DNA from: UBA1172 sp049889655 | GTDB taxonomy: Bacteria > Pseudomonadota > Alphaproteobacteria > Puniceispirillales > UBA1172 | Length of the DNA: 13,272 bases | Direction: 5' to 3' | Assembly: GCA_049889655.1 (NCBI GenBank) | Contig: JBMHCY010000091.1 | Span: 1-13,272, forward strand | Shown here: positions 7,181 to 13,272 of the stretch, in pieces | Position numbering within the stretch: position 1 is the first letter of the stretch | Layout of the letters: the number at the start of each line of letters is the position of its first letter | Made by a program: the position numbers and the translations under genes | Notes under the pieces: generated by a model | Told to the model about the DNA's origin: nothing | Database searches by the model: none | Seen by the model: only the letters and a program-made list of their open reading frames with translations

Positions 7181-7882
7181 ATGTCGATACCGAGTGTTTC
7201 ATCATCGCTTGATGCCCGTGCTGGCGAAGCGCTGGTCCTGGCTTTGCCGAAAGGTCGGATCCTCAAGGCGATCCGTCCGATCCTGAAAGAGGCCGGGATC
7301 GAACCCGAACCCGATTTCTTTGATGAAAGGGATCGTCGGCTGCGCTTTGCCACGGAAGTTGACAATGTTGAGGTCATCCGTGTTCGCAGTTTTGATGTGG
7401 CAACGTTTCTGGCTTTCGGGGCGGCGCATATGGGTGTTGCCGGTTCCGACGTGCTGATGGAATTCGATCATCCGGAAATCTATGCGCCTGTCGATCTCGG
7501 GGTCGGGGGCTGCCGCATGGTTGTGGCCAGCCCTGTCGATGATGCCCGCAAGGAAGACCCGCGCAGCTGGAGCCATCTGCGGGTGGCCACCAAATACCCG
7601 AATGTGACACGCCGCCATTTTGCCGCCCGCGGGGTGCAGGCTGAATGCATCAAACTCAACGGAGCGATGGAACTGGCACCAGGCCTCGGGCTCTGTCGCC
7701 GGATCGTTGATCTGGTTGAAACAGGCTCGACCCTTGAGGCGAACGGTCTCATCGAGGTGGAGGAAATCGCCCGTGTGACGAGCCGTCTGGCGGTCAACCG
7801 GGCTGCCTGGAAGACACGACCGGCAGAGATCAACCACTGGGTCAGCCGGATCAGGGAGGCTGTCAATGCCGTACAGGCTTGA
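7181..7882 (+). CDS. hisG: ATP phosphoribosyltransferase, short-form catalytic subunit (HisG)
   Basis: HisG condenses ATP and PRPP to phosphoribosyl-ATP, the first and feedback-controlled step of histidine biosynthesis. At 233 residues it is the short form: the catalytic periplasmic-binding-protein-like domain is complete, but the C-terminal ACT-like regulatory domain is absent. Visible motifs are LALPKGRI (20-27), the segment AAHMGVAGSDVL (81-92) and the PRPP-binding loop DLVETGSTLEANGL (177-190). Short-form enzymes need HisZ, a HisRS-like subunit, for activity and histidine inhibition. No hisZ is in the window, so it should be elsewhere. The first ~15 residues are a variable leader, so a slightly different start is possible; ATG 7181 has GGAAAAGG seven bases upstream. 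It overlaps hisD by 17 bases. Confidence 0.96.
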   Translation: MSIPSVSSSLDARAGEALVLALPKGRILKAIRPILKEAGIEPEPDFFDERDRRLRFATEVDNVEVIRVRSFDVATFLAFGAAHMGVAGSDVLMEFDHPEIYAPVDLGVGGCRMVVASPVDDARKEDPRSWSHLRVATKYPNVTRRHFAARGVQAECIKLNGAMELAPGLGLCRRIVDLVETGSTLEANGLIEVEEIARVTSRLAVNRAAWKTRPAEINHWVSRIREAVNAVQA

Positions 7883-9161
7883 TACGGCGGCAGCCGATTT
7901 TGATGACCGTTTTGCAGCCTTGCTCCAGTCCAAGCGCGAGGATGGCGCTGATGTGAGCCAGGCGGTCACTGCCATTATCGATCAGGTGCGCGAGGGTGGT
8001 GATGCCGCGCTGATCGAACTGACCAACCGGTTTGACCGCCGTGAGGTTTCCTCCATGGCGGAACTGGCGCTCGATCGTGACAGCCTCGCCGCCGCCTGGG
8101 AAAGAATTGATGATGATCTGCGGGCGGCGATCACCACGGCGGCTGAAAGAATTCGTGCCTTTCATGAAAAACAACTGCCCACGACGATTGATTATCAGGA
8201 TGCCGAAGGGGTTCGCCTCGGGATGCGCCATGGCCCTGTTGATGCGGCCGGGCTCTATGTGCCCGGGGGCAAGGCGGCCTATCCTTCATCGGTGCTGATG
8301 AACGCTATGCCGGCCACCGTTGCCGGGGTGGAACGCCGGGTCATGGTTGTCCCTGCTCCGGCGGGGGAATTGTCCGATCCGGTTCTCGCTGCGGCCCATG
8401 TCGCGGGTATTTCCGAATGCTGGACGATTGGCGGTGCACAGGCGGTGGCGGCACTTGCCTGGGGCACTGAAAGCATCCGCCCGGTGGATAAGATCGTCGG
8501 CCCGGGCAATGCCTATGTGGCGACGGCCAAACGCCAGGTTTTCGGCCGGGTCGGGATTGATTCGATCGCCGGACCGTCAGAAATCCTGATCCTTGCGGAT
8601 GCCGGTAACAACCCTGACTGGCTGGCGATCGATCTGCTCAGCCAGGCGGAACATGACGAAGCCGCCCAGGCGATCCTGATCACCGATGATGCGGCCACCG
8701 CCGATGCGGTGATGGAGGCTGTCGAGACCATGCTGCCGCGATTGCAGCGGTCGGAAGTTGCCTCTGCCTCATGGCGAGACCACGGTGCTGTCATCACCGT
8801 TGCCGATTGGCAGGAGGGTGCTGACCTGGCCAACAGGATTGCCGCCGAACATCTGGAAATCGCCACCGAAGACCCCCACGTGCTGGCTGGGATGATCCGC
8901 CATGCCGGGGCGATCTTCCTCGGCCGGTGGACACCGGAAGCTATTGGCGATTATGTCGCCGGGCCCAACCATGTTCTGCCGACGGCGCGGACCTCGCGGT
9001 TTTCTTCAGGCCTTGGGGTGACCGATTTCATGAAGCGCACCACCATGGTGGAATGCGATGCGGATGCCCTGGCACGGATTGGCCCGGCAGCCGTGACCCT
9101 CGCCGAAGCCGAAGGGCTGGAAGCCCACGGGCTTTCAATATCACGTCGGTTGAACAGGTGA
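7866..9161 (+). CDS. hisD: Histidinol dehydrogenase (HisD)
   Basis: HisD is the zinc- and NAD-dependent enzyme that oxidises L-histidinol to histidine in two steps, the last reactions of the pathway. The 431 residues match the usual ~430. Seen motifs include LYVPGGKAAYPSSVLMNAMP (130-149), the glycine-rich NAD region VGPGNAYVATAKRQVFG (211-227) and the family signature IDSIAGPSEILILAD (231-245). LLSQAEHDEAAQ (258-269) holds zinc ligands Gln260 and His263. AAEHLEI (326-332) holds catalytic Glu328 and His329. DYVAGPNHVLPT (362-373) includes zinc ligand Asp362, and His421 in LEAHGLSI is the last ligand. All catalytic and metal residues are present. The start overlaps the end of hisG by 17 bases, with a strong AGGGAGG ribosome site at 7853-7859 inside hisG. 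UPF0262 follows after four bases. Confidence 0.98.
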   Translation: MPYRLDTAAADFDDRFAALLQSKREDGADVSQAVTAIIDQVREGGDAALIELTNRFDRREVSSMAELALDRDSLAAAWERIDDDLRAAITTAAERIRAFHEKQLPTTIDYQDAEGVRLGMRHGPVDAAGLYVPGGKAAYPSSVLMNAMPATVAGVERRVMVVPAPAGELSDPVLAAAHVAGISECWTIGGAQAVAALAWGTESIRPVDKIVGPGNAYVATAKRQVFGRVGIDSIAGPSEILILADAGNNPDWLAIDLLSQAEHDEAAQAILITDDAATADAVMEAVETMLPRLQRSEVASASWRDHGAVITVADWQEGADLANRIAAEHLEIATEDPHVLAGMIRHAGAIFLGRWTPEAIGDYVAGPNHVLPTARTSRFSSGLGVTDFMKRTTMVECDADALARIGPAAVTLAEAEGLEAHGLSISRRLNR

Positions 9162-9165
9162 AGCC

Positions 9166-9648
9166 ATGGCCGGGAGTGATGCACTGACCGGACGTATTGT
9201 TCATATCCACCTCGATCAGGGGGGCATCAGAATGTCGCCCGAGGATGAACACGAGCGCAATATCGCCGTTTATGACCTGATCGAGGAAAACGTCTTCAGC
9301 CTGCCTGACCACCCCGGCCCCTATCACCTTGTCATGCGGTCTGATGCCCGCCATATCCATTTCGATATCCGCAGCACGGAAGACCAGCCGCTGGCCGGGT
9401 TTTTTCTGGCCATGGGGCCCCTGCGCCGGGTGATCCGTGATTACCGGCTTGTCTGTGAGAGCTATTATGAGGCGATCCGCACCAAGACACCGGCACAAAT
9501 TCAGGCGATCGATATGGGGCGGCGGTCCCTGCATGATGAAGGATCGGGCATCCTGCGCCAGCGGCTCGAAGGCAAGGTCGATATGGACCATGACACATCA
9601 CGGCGGCTCTTTAGCCTGATCTGTGTGCTTAAGGGGAGGATGACATGA
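9166..9648 (+). CDS. UPF0262 family protein
   Basis: This is a 160-residue cytoplasmic protein of unknown function. I recognise it as UPF0262, an alphaproteobacterial family usually next to hisD. Characteristic stretches are NVFSLPDHPGPYHLVM (42-57), the central PLRRVIRDYRLVCESYYEAI (85-104) and AIDMGRRSLHDEGS (114-127). The abundant conserved charged and aromatic residues suggest a ligand- or partner-binding fold, but no known catalytic motif is visible. ATG 9166 has AGGTGAAG just upstream. The first ~20 residues are less typical, and a start at Met23 is conceivable. The stop overlaps the next ATG (ATGA at 9645-9648), so the gene is coupled to the phosphatase-like gene that follows. Confidence 0.88.
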   Translation: MAGSDALTGRIVHIHLDQGGIRMSPEDEHERNIAVYDLIEENVFSLPDHPGPYHLVMRSDARHIHFDIRSTEDQPLAGFFLAMGPLRRVIRDYRLVCESYYEAIRTKTPAQIQAIDMGRRSLHDEGSGILRQRLEGKVDMDHDTSRRLFSLICVLKGRMT

Positions 9649-10073
9649 CCATGGCCTCAGCAACCATCCTGTTTGCCTGCACCCACAACATGATCCGCTC
9701 GCCGATGGCCGAGGCCTTGATGAAAGCTCGGTTCCCAAACAGGGTTTTCGTGGATTCCTGCGGGATTACCGAGGGCAGCCTCGATGGTTTCGTCGTCACG
9801 GTGATGGATGAAATCGGCATTGATCTGAAAGCCCATCAGCCCAAACGGTTTGCCGATCTCGATGATGAATATTTCGACCTGATTATCTGTTTTTCCGAAG
9901 ATTCGCACAAACACGCCACGGAATTTGCCCGCGGCAAATCCACCGAAGTCGAATACTGGCCGGTCTATGATGCCGCCCTTGCCAGCGAGAACCGGGAAGA
10001 ACGGCTCAAGGCCTATCGTGCGGTGCGTGATGAAATCGCCGCCCGGCTTGATGCCCGTTTCGGGGCGTCTTGA
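9645..10073 (+). CDS. Low-molecular-weight protein tyrosine phosphatase-like protein with variant P-loop
   Basis: This is a 142-residue cytoplasmic protein of the LMW-PTP / arsenate reductase fold. Near the N-terminus, FACTHNMIRSPMAEAL carries the CX5RS phosphate loop: Cys12, Asn15, Arg18 and Ser19. Classical LMW-PTPs read CxGNICRS, so Gly14 is His and Cys17 is Ile here. The general-acid loop, DP in classical enzymes, is YDAA with Asp109 retained. An extra Cys82 (IICFSED) aligns roughly with a resolving cysteine of thioredoxin-type ArsC. The second resolving cysteine is missing, so arsenate reductase activity is unlikely. Similar variants sit between UPF0262 and infA in many alphaproteobacteria, from memory. 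The start overlaps the UPF0262 stop by four bases, with GGGGAGG five bases upstream. A protein or small-molecule phosphatase role is inferred; the substrate is unknown. Confidence 0.85.
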   Translation: MTMASATILFACTHNMIRSPMAEALMKARFPNRVFVDSCGITEGSLDGFVVTVMDEIGIDLKAHQPKRFADLDDEYFDLIICFSEDSHKHATEFARGKSTEVEYWPVYDAALASENREERLKAYRAVRDEIAARLDARFGAS

Positions 10074-10094
10074 GGCGGGGCTTTCACTTAGGGG

Positions 10095-10123
10095 TTGACC
10101 CTTCCCCCTGAATTGGCCAATAA
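10095..10123 (+). promoter_or_regulatory. Predicted sigma-70-type promoter upstream of infA
   Basis: TTGACC (10095-10100) is followed by 17 bases and CAATAA (10118-10123). The -35 matches consensus at five of six positions. The -10 is weaker but lies in an A/T-rich tract unusual for this region. Transcription would start about 25-30 bases before the infA ATG at 10157. This gives infA, maf, the RNase E/G gene and yacG their own transcript, separate from the murA-his block. By-eye prediction. Confidence 0.5.
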
Positions 10124-10156
10124 AAAGGCACTGAAAACGCTAAAGGTAGTATTGGC

Positions 10157-10375
10157 ATGGCCAAAGAAGATGTCATTGAATTTTCCGGGACGGTGACCGA
10201 ATTGCTCCCCAACGCAATGTTTCGTGTCAAACTGGACAATGACCATGAGGTGCTCGCCCACACCAGTGGCAAGATGCGCAAGAACCGCATCCGCGTGCTG
10301 GCCGGAGATCGCGTCAATGTCGAAATGACGCCTTATGATCTCACCAAGGGTCGCATCACTTTCCGTTTCAAGTAA
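10157..10375 (+). CDS. infA: Translation initiation factor IF-1
   Basis: IF-1 binds the A site of the 30S ribosomal subunit and, with IF-2 and IF-3, directs start-codon selection. The 72-residue length is standard. The sequence is a textbook single S1/OB-fold domain. It opens MAKEDVIEFSGTVTELLPN, continues with FRVKLDNDHEVLAHTSGKMRK, and ends with a V(L/I)AGDRVNVEMTPYDL(T)KGRI segment. There is no extension or truncation. AAAGG lies ten bases before the ATG. An 83-base gap separates it from the upstream phosphatase-like gene and contains the predicted promoter. The maf gene starts 25 bases after the stop. Confidence 0.99.
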   Translation: MAKEDVIEFSGTVTELLPNAMFRVKLDNDHEVLAHTSGKMRKNRIRVLAGDRVNVEMTPYDLTKGRITFRFK

Positions 10376-10400
10376 TCGTTCCGTTGGCAAAGGGGGCCTT

Positions 10401-11000
10401 ATGGCTCAATCCCAACCTCGGCTTATTCTGGCATCGGCGTCGCCCCGGCGGCTTGAACTGCTGGCTGGGATCGGCATCACCCCCGATCACGTCGACCCCG
10501 CTGACATTGATGAAACCCCGTTCCGCCGGGAAAGGCCGCGGCGTTATGTCGAACGCATGGCGCGTGAAAAGGCTGCCGCTGTCGCCCCGCAATACAGTGA
10601 CGGGCTTATACTGGCGGCGGATACGGTGGTTGCTGTCGGCAGCCGGATCCTAGGCAAGCCCGAAACCCGTGATCAGGCGGCGGCGTTCCTGCGGCTGCTT
10701 TCGGGGCGACGGCATCGGGTGATGACGGCGGTGGCCCTGATCCGTGGCGGCGGGTCAGCCATCTCGGAAAGGCTTGTCGAAAGCCGTGTCCGCTTCGGGC
10801 GGCTCAGTGATGCGGATATCGCCGCCTATCTCGATACCGGTGAGTGGCAGGGCAAGGCTGGCGGTTATGCCATTCAGGGGCAGGCGGCCTCGTTCATTGC
10901 CTGGATGGAAGGTTCCTACAGTGCGATTGTCGGCCTGCCGCTCCATGAAACGGTGCAATTGCTCAAGGGGCATGGCGTCGCCCTGACCCCGCGGGACTGA
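10401..11000 (+). CDS. maf: Maf family nucleotide pyrophosphatase (YhdE-like)
   Basis: Maf proteins hydrolyse nucleoside triphosphates, typically dTTP, UTP or modified nucleotides, to monophosphates and are seen as house-cleaning enzymes with effects on division. The protein is 199 residues. It shows ILASASPRRLELL (9-21), ERMAREKA (51-58), the metal-binding catalytic LAADTVV (71-77, Asp74), GKPET (85-89), GYAIQGQAASFI (155-166) and GSYSAIVGLPL (171-181). The ADTVV and YAIQG combination fits the dTTP/UTP-type (YhdE) branch better than the 7-methyl-GTP branch, a family-level inference. The start at ATG 10401 has AAGGGGG upstream. A longer reading from 10335 would begin inside infA and is rejected. 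The next gene starts four bases after the stop. Confidence 0.95.
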   Translation: MAQSQPRLILASASPRRLELLAGIGITPDHVDPADIDETPFRRERPRRYVERMAREKAAAVAPQYSDGLILAADTVVAVGSRILGKPETRDQAAAFLRLLSGRRHRVMTAVALIRGGGSAISERLVESRVRFGRLSDADIAAYLDTGEWQGKAGGYAIQGQAASFIAWMEGSYSAIVGLPLHETVQLLKGHGVALTPRD

Positions 11001-11003
11001 CCC

Positions 11004-12239
11004 ATGCCATTGAGGATCATTGTCGACCCCCTGCCGCAAGCCAGCCGTGTTGCGGTGCTGAGGGATGACCGGCTGATCGCCTATTTTGCTGACGAGGGGC
11101 ATGATGCCGCCCCTGCCCCCGGGGCTGTCGTGGTGGCGCGGGTCGATCGTGTCTTTCCGGGGCGGCGGCTGATAGCCTGTGATCTGGGGGGGATCGCCGC
11201 CAGCCTGCGCTGGCAGAAGGGGGCGATGCCGAAACCCGGGCAACGGCTCATCGCCACGGTTGCCGCTGATGCCCGCGAAGATAAACCCCTGCAACTCCGC
11301 CATGGTGTGGTGATTGAAGACCCGCTGATGGTGCTGGAAACAGCCGCCAGTGGCGGGCTGCGGCTTTCAAGAAGGCTTGCCGCCACTGGTTTTGTCGCCC
11401 CGGCAGGGCTTGCCGATCTCTGCACAGGGCTGCAACTGACCCTGCGTCAGCGGGCGGCGGGGGAAGATGGCGAGGTGCTGATCACCCGCGCAAAAACGAT
11501 GATCAGCGAAGCCCGGCAACTCGAAGCGATGGCCGAGGCCTCGCCGGGGGTGATCCGCACCGCCCCTGATGCTGCCGAAACCGCGCGCCTGGCCTTCCCT
11601 GAAGCGGCGGTCTGCCGTGATGATGACGGGGTGGTCTGGCAGGATGCCGATATCGACAGCATGATCACCGCGGCGCTTTCCCCCCGCCAGCTGATCACGG
11701 GCGGGGCCGTGCTGCATATCAATACCCCGCCGGGGGCGGCGGTTATTGATGGTGATAGCGGCAGCAGTGATCTGCCGCCGCTTGATCTCGCCCGGGCGAT
11801 GGTGACGCCGGTGGCCGAGGCCGTGCTGCTGCGCCGGATCAGTGGCCCTGTGGTGGTCGATTTCCCGCGCCTAGAAGCAGCGGGGCAGAAGGCGGTTCAC
11901 GCGGCGATGGAACTGGCCACGGCAGATGATCCCCTGCGCCCGCAATGTCACGGCTTTGCCCGGGGCGGGCTCTACACGATGACACGCCCCTGGCGGTGGC
12001 AGCCGCTGGCCGGGCTTCTTGCCCCGACGCCGCGGTTTCAGGCTGTTGAGGCTGTCAGGCTTGCACGGCGGATGGCGGCAACCCCGGCGGCCGGGGTGGT
12101 GACCCTCTCACCGGAGGCCCGTGACTGGATCACCGGGCCCGGGGCGGCCTGGGTTGACGATGTGCTGAAAGGTCTTGCCAGCCTGATCGAATTTCGTTCT
12201 GATGAGGGCTGCACCGAGCCTCGGTTCACCCGCCGTTGA
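11004..12239 (+). CDS. Short RNase E/G family ribonuclease, no zinc-link
   Basis: This 411-residue cytoplasmic protein is related to the catalytic half of RNase E/RNase G, which cleave single-stranded RNA in rRNA and mRNA processing. A degenerate S1-like segment lies at about 40-70 (GAVVVARVDRVFPGRRLIAC). The DNase-I-like active site is recognisable as AVIDGDSG (246-253) and PVVVDFPRL (282-290). Asp249 and Asp286 match the two metal-binding Asp of E. coli RNase E (Asp303, Asp346), while the intervening Asn305 is Asp251 here. GLYTMTRPW (322-330) corresponds to the GLVEMTR region. The CPxCxGxG zinc-link and the long C-terminal scaffold of RNase E are absent. It begins four bases after maf with a weak ribosome site and ends 14 bases before yacG. 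It may be an active minimal RNase G or a divergent paralogue, and a full-length RNase E may exist elsewhere. It is often annotated rng in this context. Confidence 0.85.
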   Translation: MPLRIIVDPLPQASRVAVLRDDRLIAYFADEGHDAAPAPGAVVVARVDRVFPGRRLIACDLGGIAASLRWQKGAMPKPGQRLIATVAADAREDKPLQLRHGVVIEDPLMVLETAASGGLRLSRRLAATGFVAPAGLADLCTGLQLTLRQRAAGEDGEVLITRAKTMISEARQLEAMAEASPGVIRTAPDAAETARLAFPEAAVCRDDDGVVWQDADIDSMITAALSPRQLITGGAVLHINTPPGAAVIDGDSGSSDLPPLDLARAMVTPVAEAVLLRRISGPVVVDFPRLEAAGQKAVHAAMELATADDPLRPQCHGFARGGLYTMTRPWRWQPLAGLLAPTPRFQAVEAVRLARRMAATPAAGVVTLSPEARDWITGPGAAWVDDVLKGLASLIEFRSDEGCTEPRFTRR

Positions 12240-12253
12240 TGAAAGGTTAAATC

Positions 12254-12481
12254 ATGCCTGCCACCTGTCCCACCTGCGGCAAATCCCCTCAAGGCAAGCA
12301 CAGCCCGTTCTGTTCGTCGCGCTGTGCCCAGGCTGATCTCGGCCGCTGGCTTTCGGGGCAATATGCTGTCCCGGCGACGGAAGAACCTGACAGTGCCGAT
12401 CTGGAAGAACTGGAAAAGGCGATTATCGAAGCAGCGGAGGAAGGTACGCTCGTTGCCGGGCGTTTCCGCCGCGATCAATAG
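12254..12481 (+). CDS. yacG: YacG, zinc-binding DNA gyrase inhibitor
   Basis: YacG is a small zinc protein that in E. coli binds GyrB and inhibits gyrase. The 75 residues contain the zinc site Cys5-x2-Cys8 (CPTC) and Cys20-x3-Cys24 (CSSRC). Then comes the conserved AQADLGRWLSGQYAVPA (25-41), followed by an acidic helical tail (EEPDSADLEELEKAIIEAAEE). All four ligands are present and the length is normal. AAAGG lies about seven bases before the ATG, and the gene follows the RNase E/G gene by 14 bases, closing the infA block. The physiological importance of gyrase inhibition outside enterobacteria is not established from sequence. Confidence 0.96.
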   Translation: MPATCPTCGKSPQGKHSPFCSSRCAQADLGRWLSGQYAVPATEEPDSADLEELEKAIIEAAEEGTLVAGRFRRDQ

Positions 12482-12531
12482 GTTGCTTCAGGGGCTTCTG
12501 GAAACACTGGCAGGATCACCATGTTTGGGGC

Positions 12532-12560
12532 TGGACAGGCGCGGCGAGATGGGCTAGATC
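12532..12560 (+). promoter_or_regulatory. Predicted promoter of tRNA-Phe
   Basis: TGGACA (12532-12537), a 17-base spacer and TAGATC (12555-12560) form a good sigma-70-like pair (five and four consensus matches). The start would be near 12567, giving a leader of about 33 bases before the mature 5' end at 12600. It lies just downstream of yacG, so the tRNA is probably transcribed independently. By-eye prediction. Confidence 0.55.
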
Positions 12561-12599
12561 ATAGGTCTTCGCCGCACCAACTTCCGGTGTGGACACGAT

Positions 12600-12675
<76 letters not shown>

Positions 12676-13272
12676 CTTTCCCTCACGATACCTTCGTTAA
12701 CTCACTGTTATCCCGATATTTTCGGTGTGTAACTAGGTGGGTGATTTTGCGATGGGTAACCGTAGAGTGGTACAATATGTGTACCAAAGAGGAACAACTT
12801 ACTATTTCGTTAGGCGCATCCCTAAGGATGTTCAGGGGCACTACAAGTCATCGAGGGTGGTTATTTGTCTGAAGACAAGCCGACGAGACCAAGCTGTTCG
12901 GGCTGGTATGTCTATTGCCCAGAGACTTGAGGATTATTGGTTGTCATTAAGGTTGGCAAACCTCGATATCACAGGCTTGCATCTGCTTCGCGATAGACCA
13001 CATCCAACCTCTTCAACCTCCTCTCAGACACTCCATGACGCACTGGAACTCTACCTGAGGCTGAAGGGTTTTGGTAAGGGGAAGGTGTTTCGCCGGGGAG
13101 CTGAGAGGAACATCCAGACTGTTATTGATGTCTTGGGTGACAGGCCAATCGAAGCCTACTCATCGTCAGATGCTGCATCCTTACGCGATTACCTTCTGGC
13201 CAAGGGTCTTACAACGAACTCTGTGAAGCGTAACTTCTCGACCATCCGCTCCATCATCAACCTTTGTATCCA
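12676..13272 (+). mobile_element. Left end of an integrated genomic island or prophage at tRNA-Phe, cut by window edge
   Basis: From the base after the tRNA CCA, sequence style changes. By hand count, 12781-12900 has 58 of 120 G+C against 42 of 60 at 11881-11940. The only gene visible is a tyrosine recombinase directed away from the tRNA. The cargo and the far boundary are beyond the window, so prophage, integrative element and island cannot be distinguished. Confidence 0.65.
12752..13272 (+). CDS. Tyrosine recombinase / site-specific integrase, N-terminal part only
   Basis: This gene probably encodes the enzyme that inserted the element at tRNA-Phe. The 173 visible residues begin MGNRRVVQYVYQRGTTYYF, followed by VRRIPKDV and LKTSRRDQAVRAGMSIAQRLEDYW. 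This N-terminal arm, with a YxRGxxYYFxRRxP pattern, is common in proteobacterial island and phage integrases. Residues about 92-173 form the helical core-binding (SAM-like) domain, ending in GLTTNSVKRNFSTIRSIINL, a typical segment just before the catalytic domain. The catalytic R-H-R-Y residues lie beyond the window. Of the Arg codons, ten are AGA or AGG, in contrast to the CGN-dominated neighbours, supporting foreign origin. AGGTGG lies 11 bases before the ATG. A weak promoter candidate is TTCGTT (12693) with GATATT (12715). Whether the gene is intact cannot be seen. Confidence 0.88.
   Translation, partial: MGNRRVVQYVYQRGTTYYFVRRIPKDVQGHYKSSRVVICLKTSRRDQAVRAGMSIAQRLEDYWLSLRLANLDITGLHLLRDRPHPTSSTSSQTLHDALELYLRLKGFGKGKVFRRGAERNIQTVIDVLGDRPIEAYSSSDAASLRDYLLAKGLTTNSVKRNFSTIRSIINLCI

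Noticed and set aside
12713..12724. Inverted repeat CCGA/TCGG between tRNA-Phe and the integrase as an operator
   Set aside because: Only four base pairs, with no second copy nearby; not distinguishable from chance.

Overview
The window is a chromosomal segment that looks alphaproteobacterial, most like the Rhodospirillales or a related marine lineage. The evidence is gene content and order: murA - DUF2948 - hisG - hisD - UPF0262 - LMW-phosphatase-like, then infA - maf - RNase E/G - yacG - tRNA-Phe. This is a recurrent alphaproteobacterial arrangement. The coding style is GC-rich, with strong G/C preference at third codon positions. The lineage call rests on recalled synteny, not on a search.

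Left part (1-5087, all on the minus strand). An MFS transporter runs off the left edge. Upstream of it, and transcribed the same way, are a long-form glutamate dehydrogenase, a tRNA-Thr(GGT), a flavin disulfide oxidoreductase of the dihydrolipoamide dehydrogenase / mercuric reductase superfamily, and a TVP38/TMEM64 (VTT/DedA-type) membrane protein. The last two overlap by four bases (ATGA) and probably form one operon. The oxidoreductase keeps both redox cysteines and the C-terminal Glu but has Tyr where the catalytic His normally sits.

Middle and right part (5321-12481, all plus). After a divergent intergenic region comes a small basic 53-residue protein overlapping murA (peptidoglycan precursor synthesis). 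DUF2948, short-form hisG, hisD, UPF0262 and a LMW-PTP-like protein follow with tiny gaps or overlaps, so they are probably one transcript. A likely promoter precedes infA (IF-1). It starts a second block of infA, maf, a short RNase E/G homologue without a zinc-link, and yacG. The window thus mixes cell-wall, histidine, translation-initiation and RNA-processing functions.

Right edge (12482-13272). A tRNA-Phe(GAA) with a good predicted promoter is followed 76 bases later by the 5' part of a tyrosine recombinase gene. That gene has lower GC and much AGA/AGG arginine use. This is the signature of an element integrated at the 3' end of tRNA-Phe. Only its first ~600 bases are visible, so any cargo lies outside the window. 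I see no complete novel system here. The best leads are this island boundary, the His-less flavoprotein/VTT pair, and several conserved but uncharacterised small proteins in the murA-infA cluster. No stretch over 300 bases lacks a gene; the longest gap is 5088-5320.
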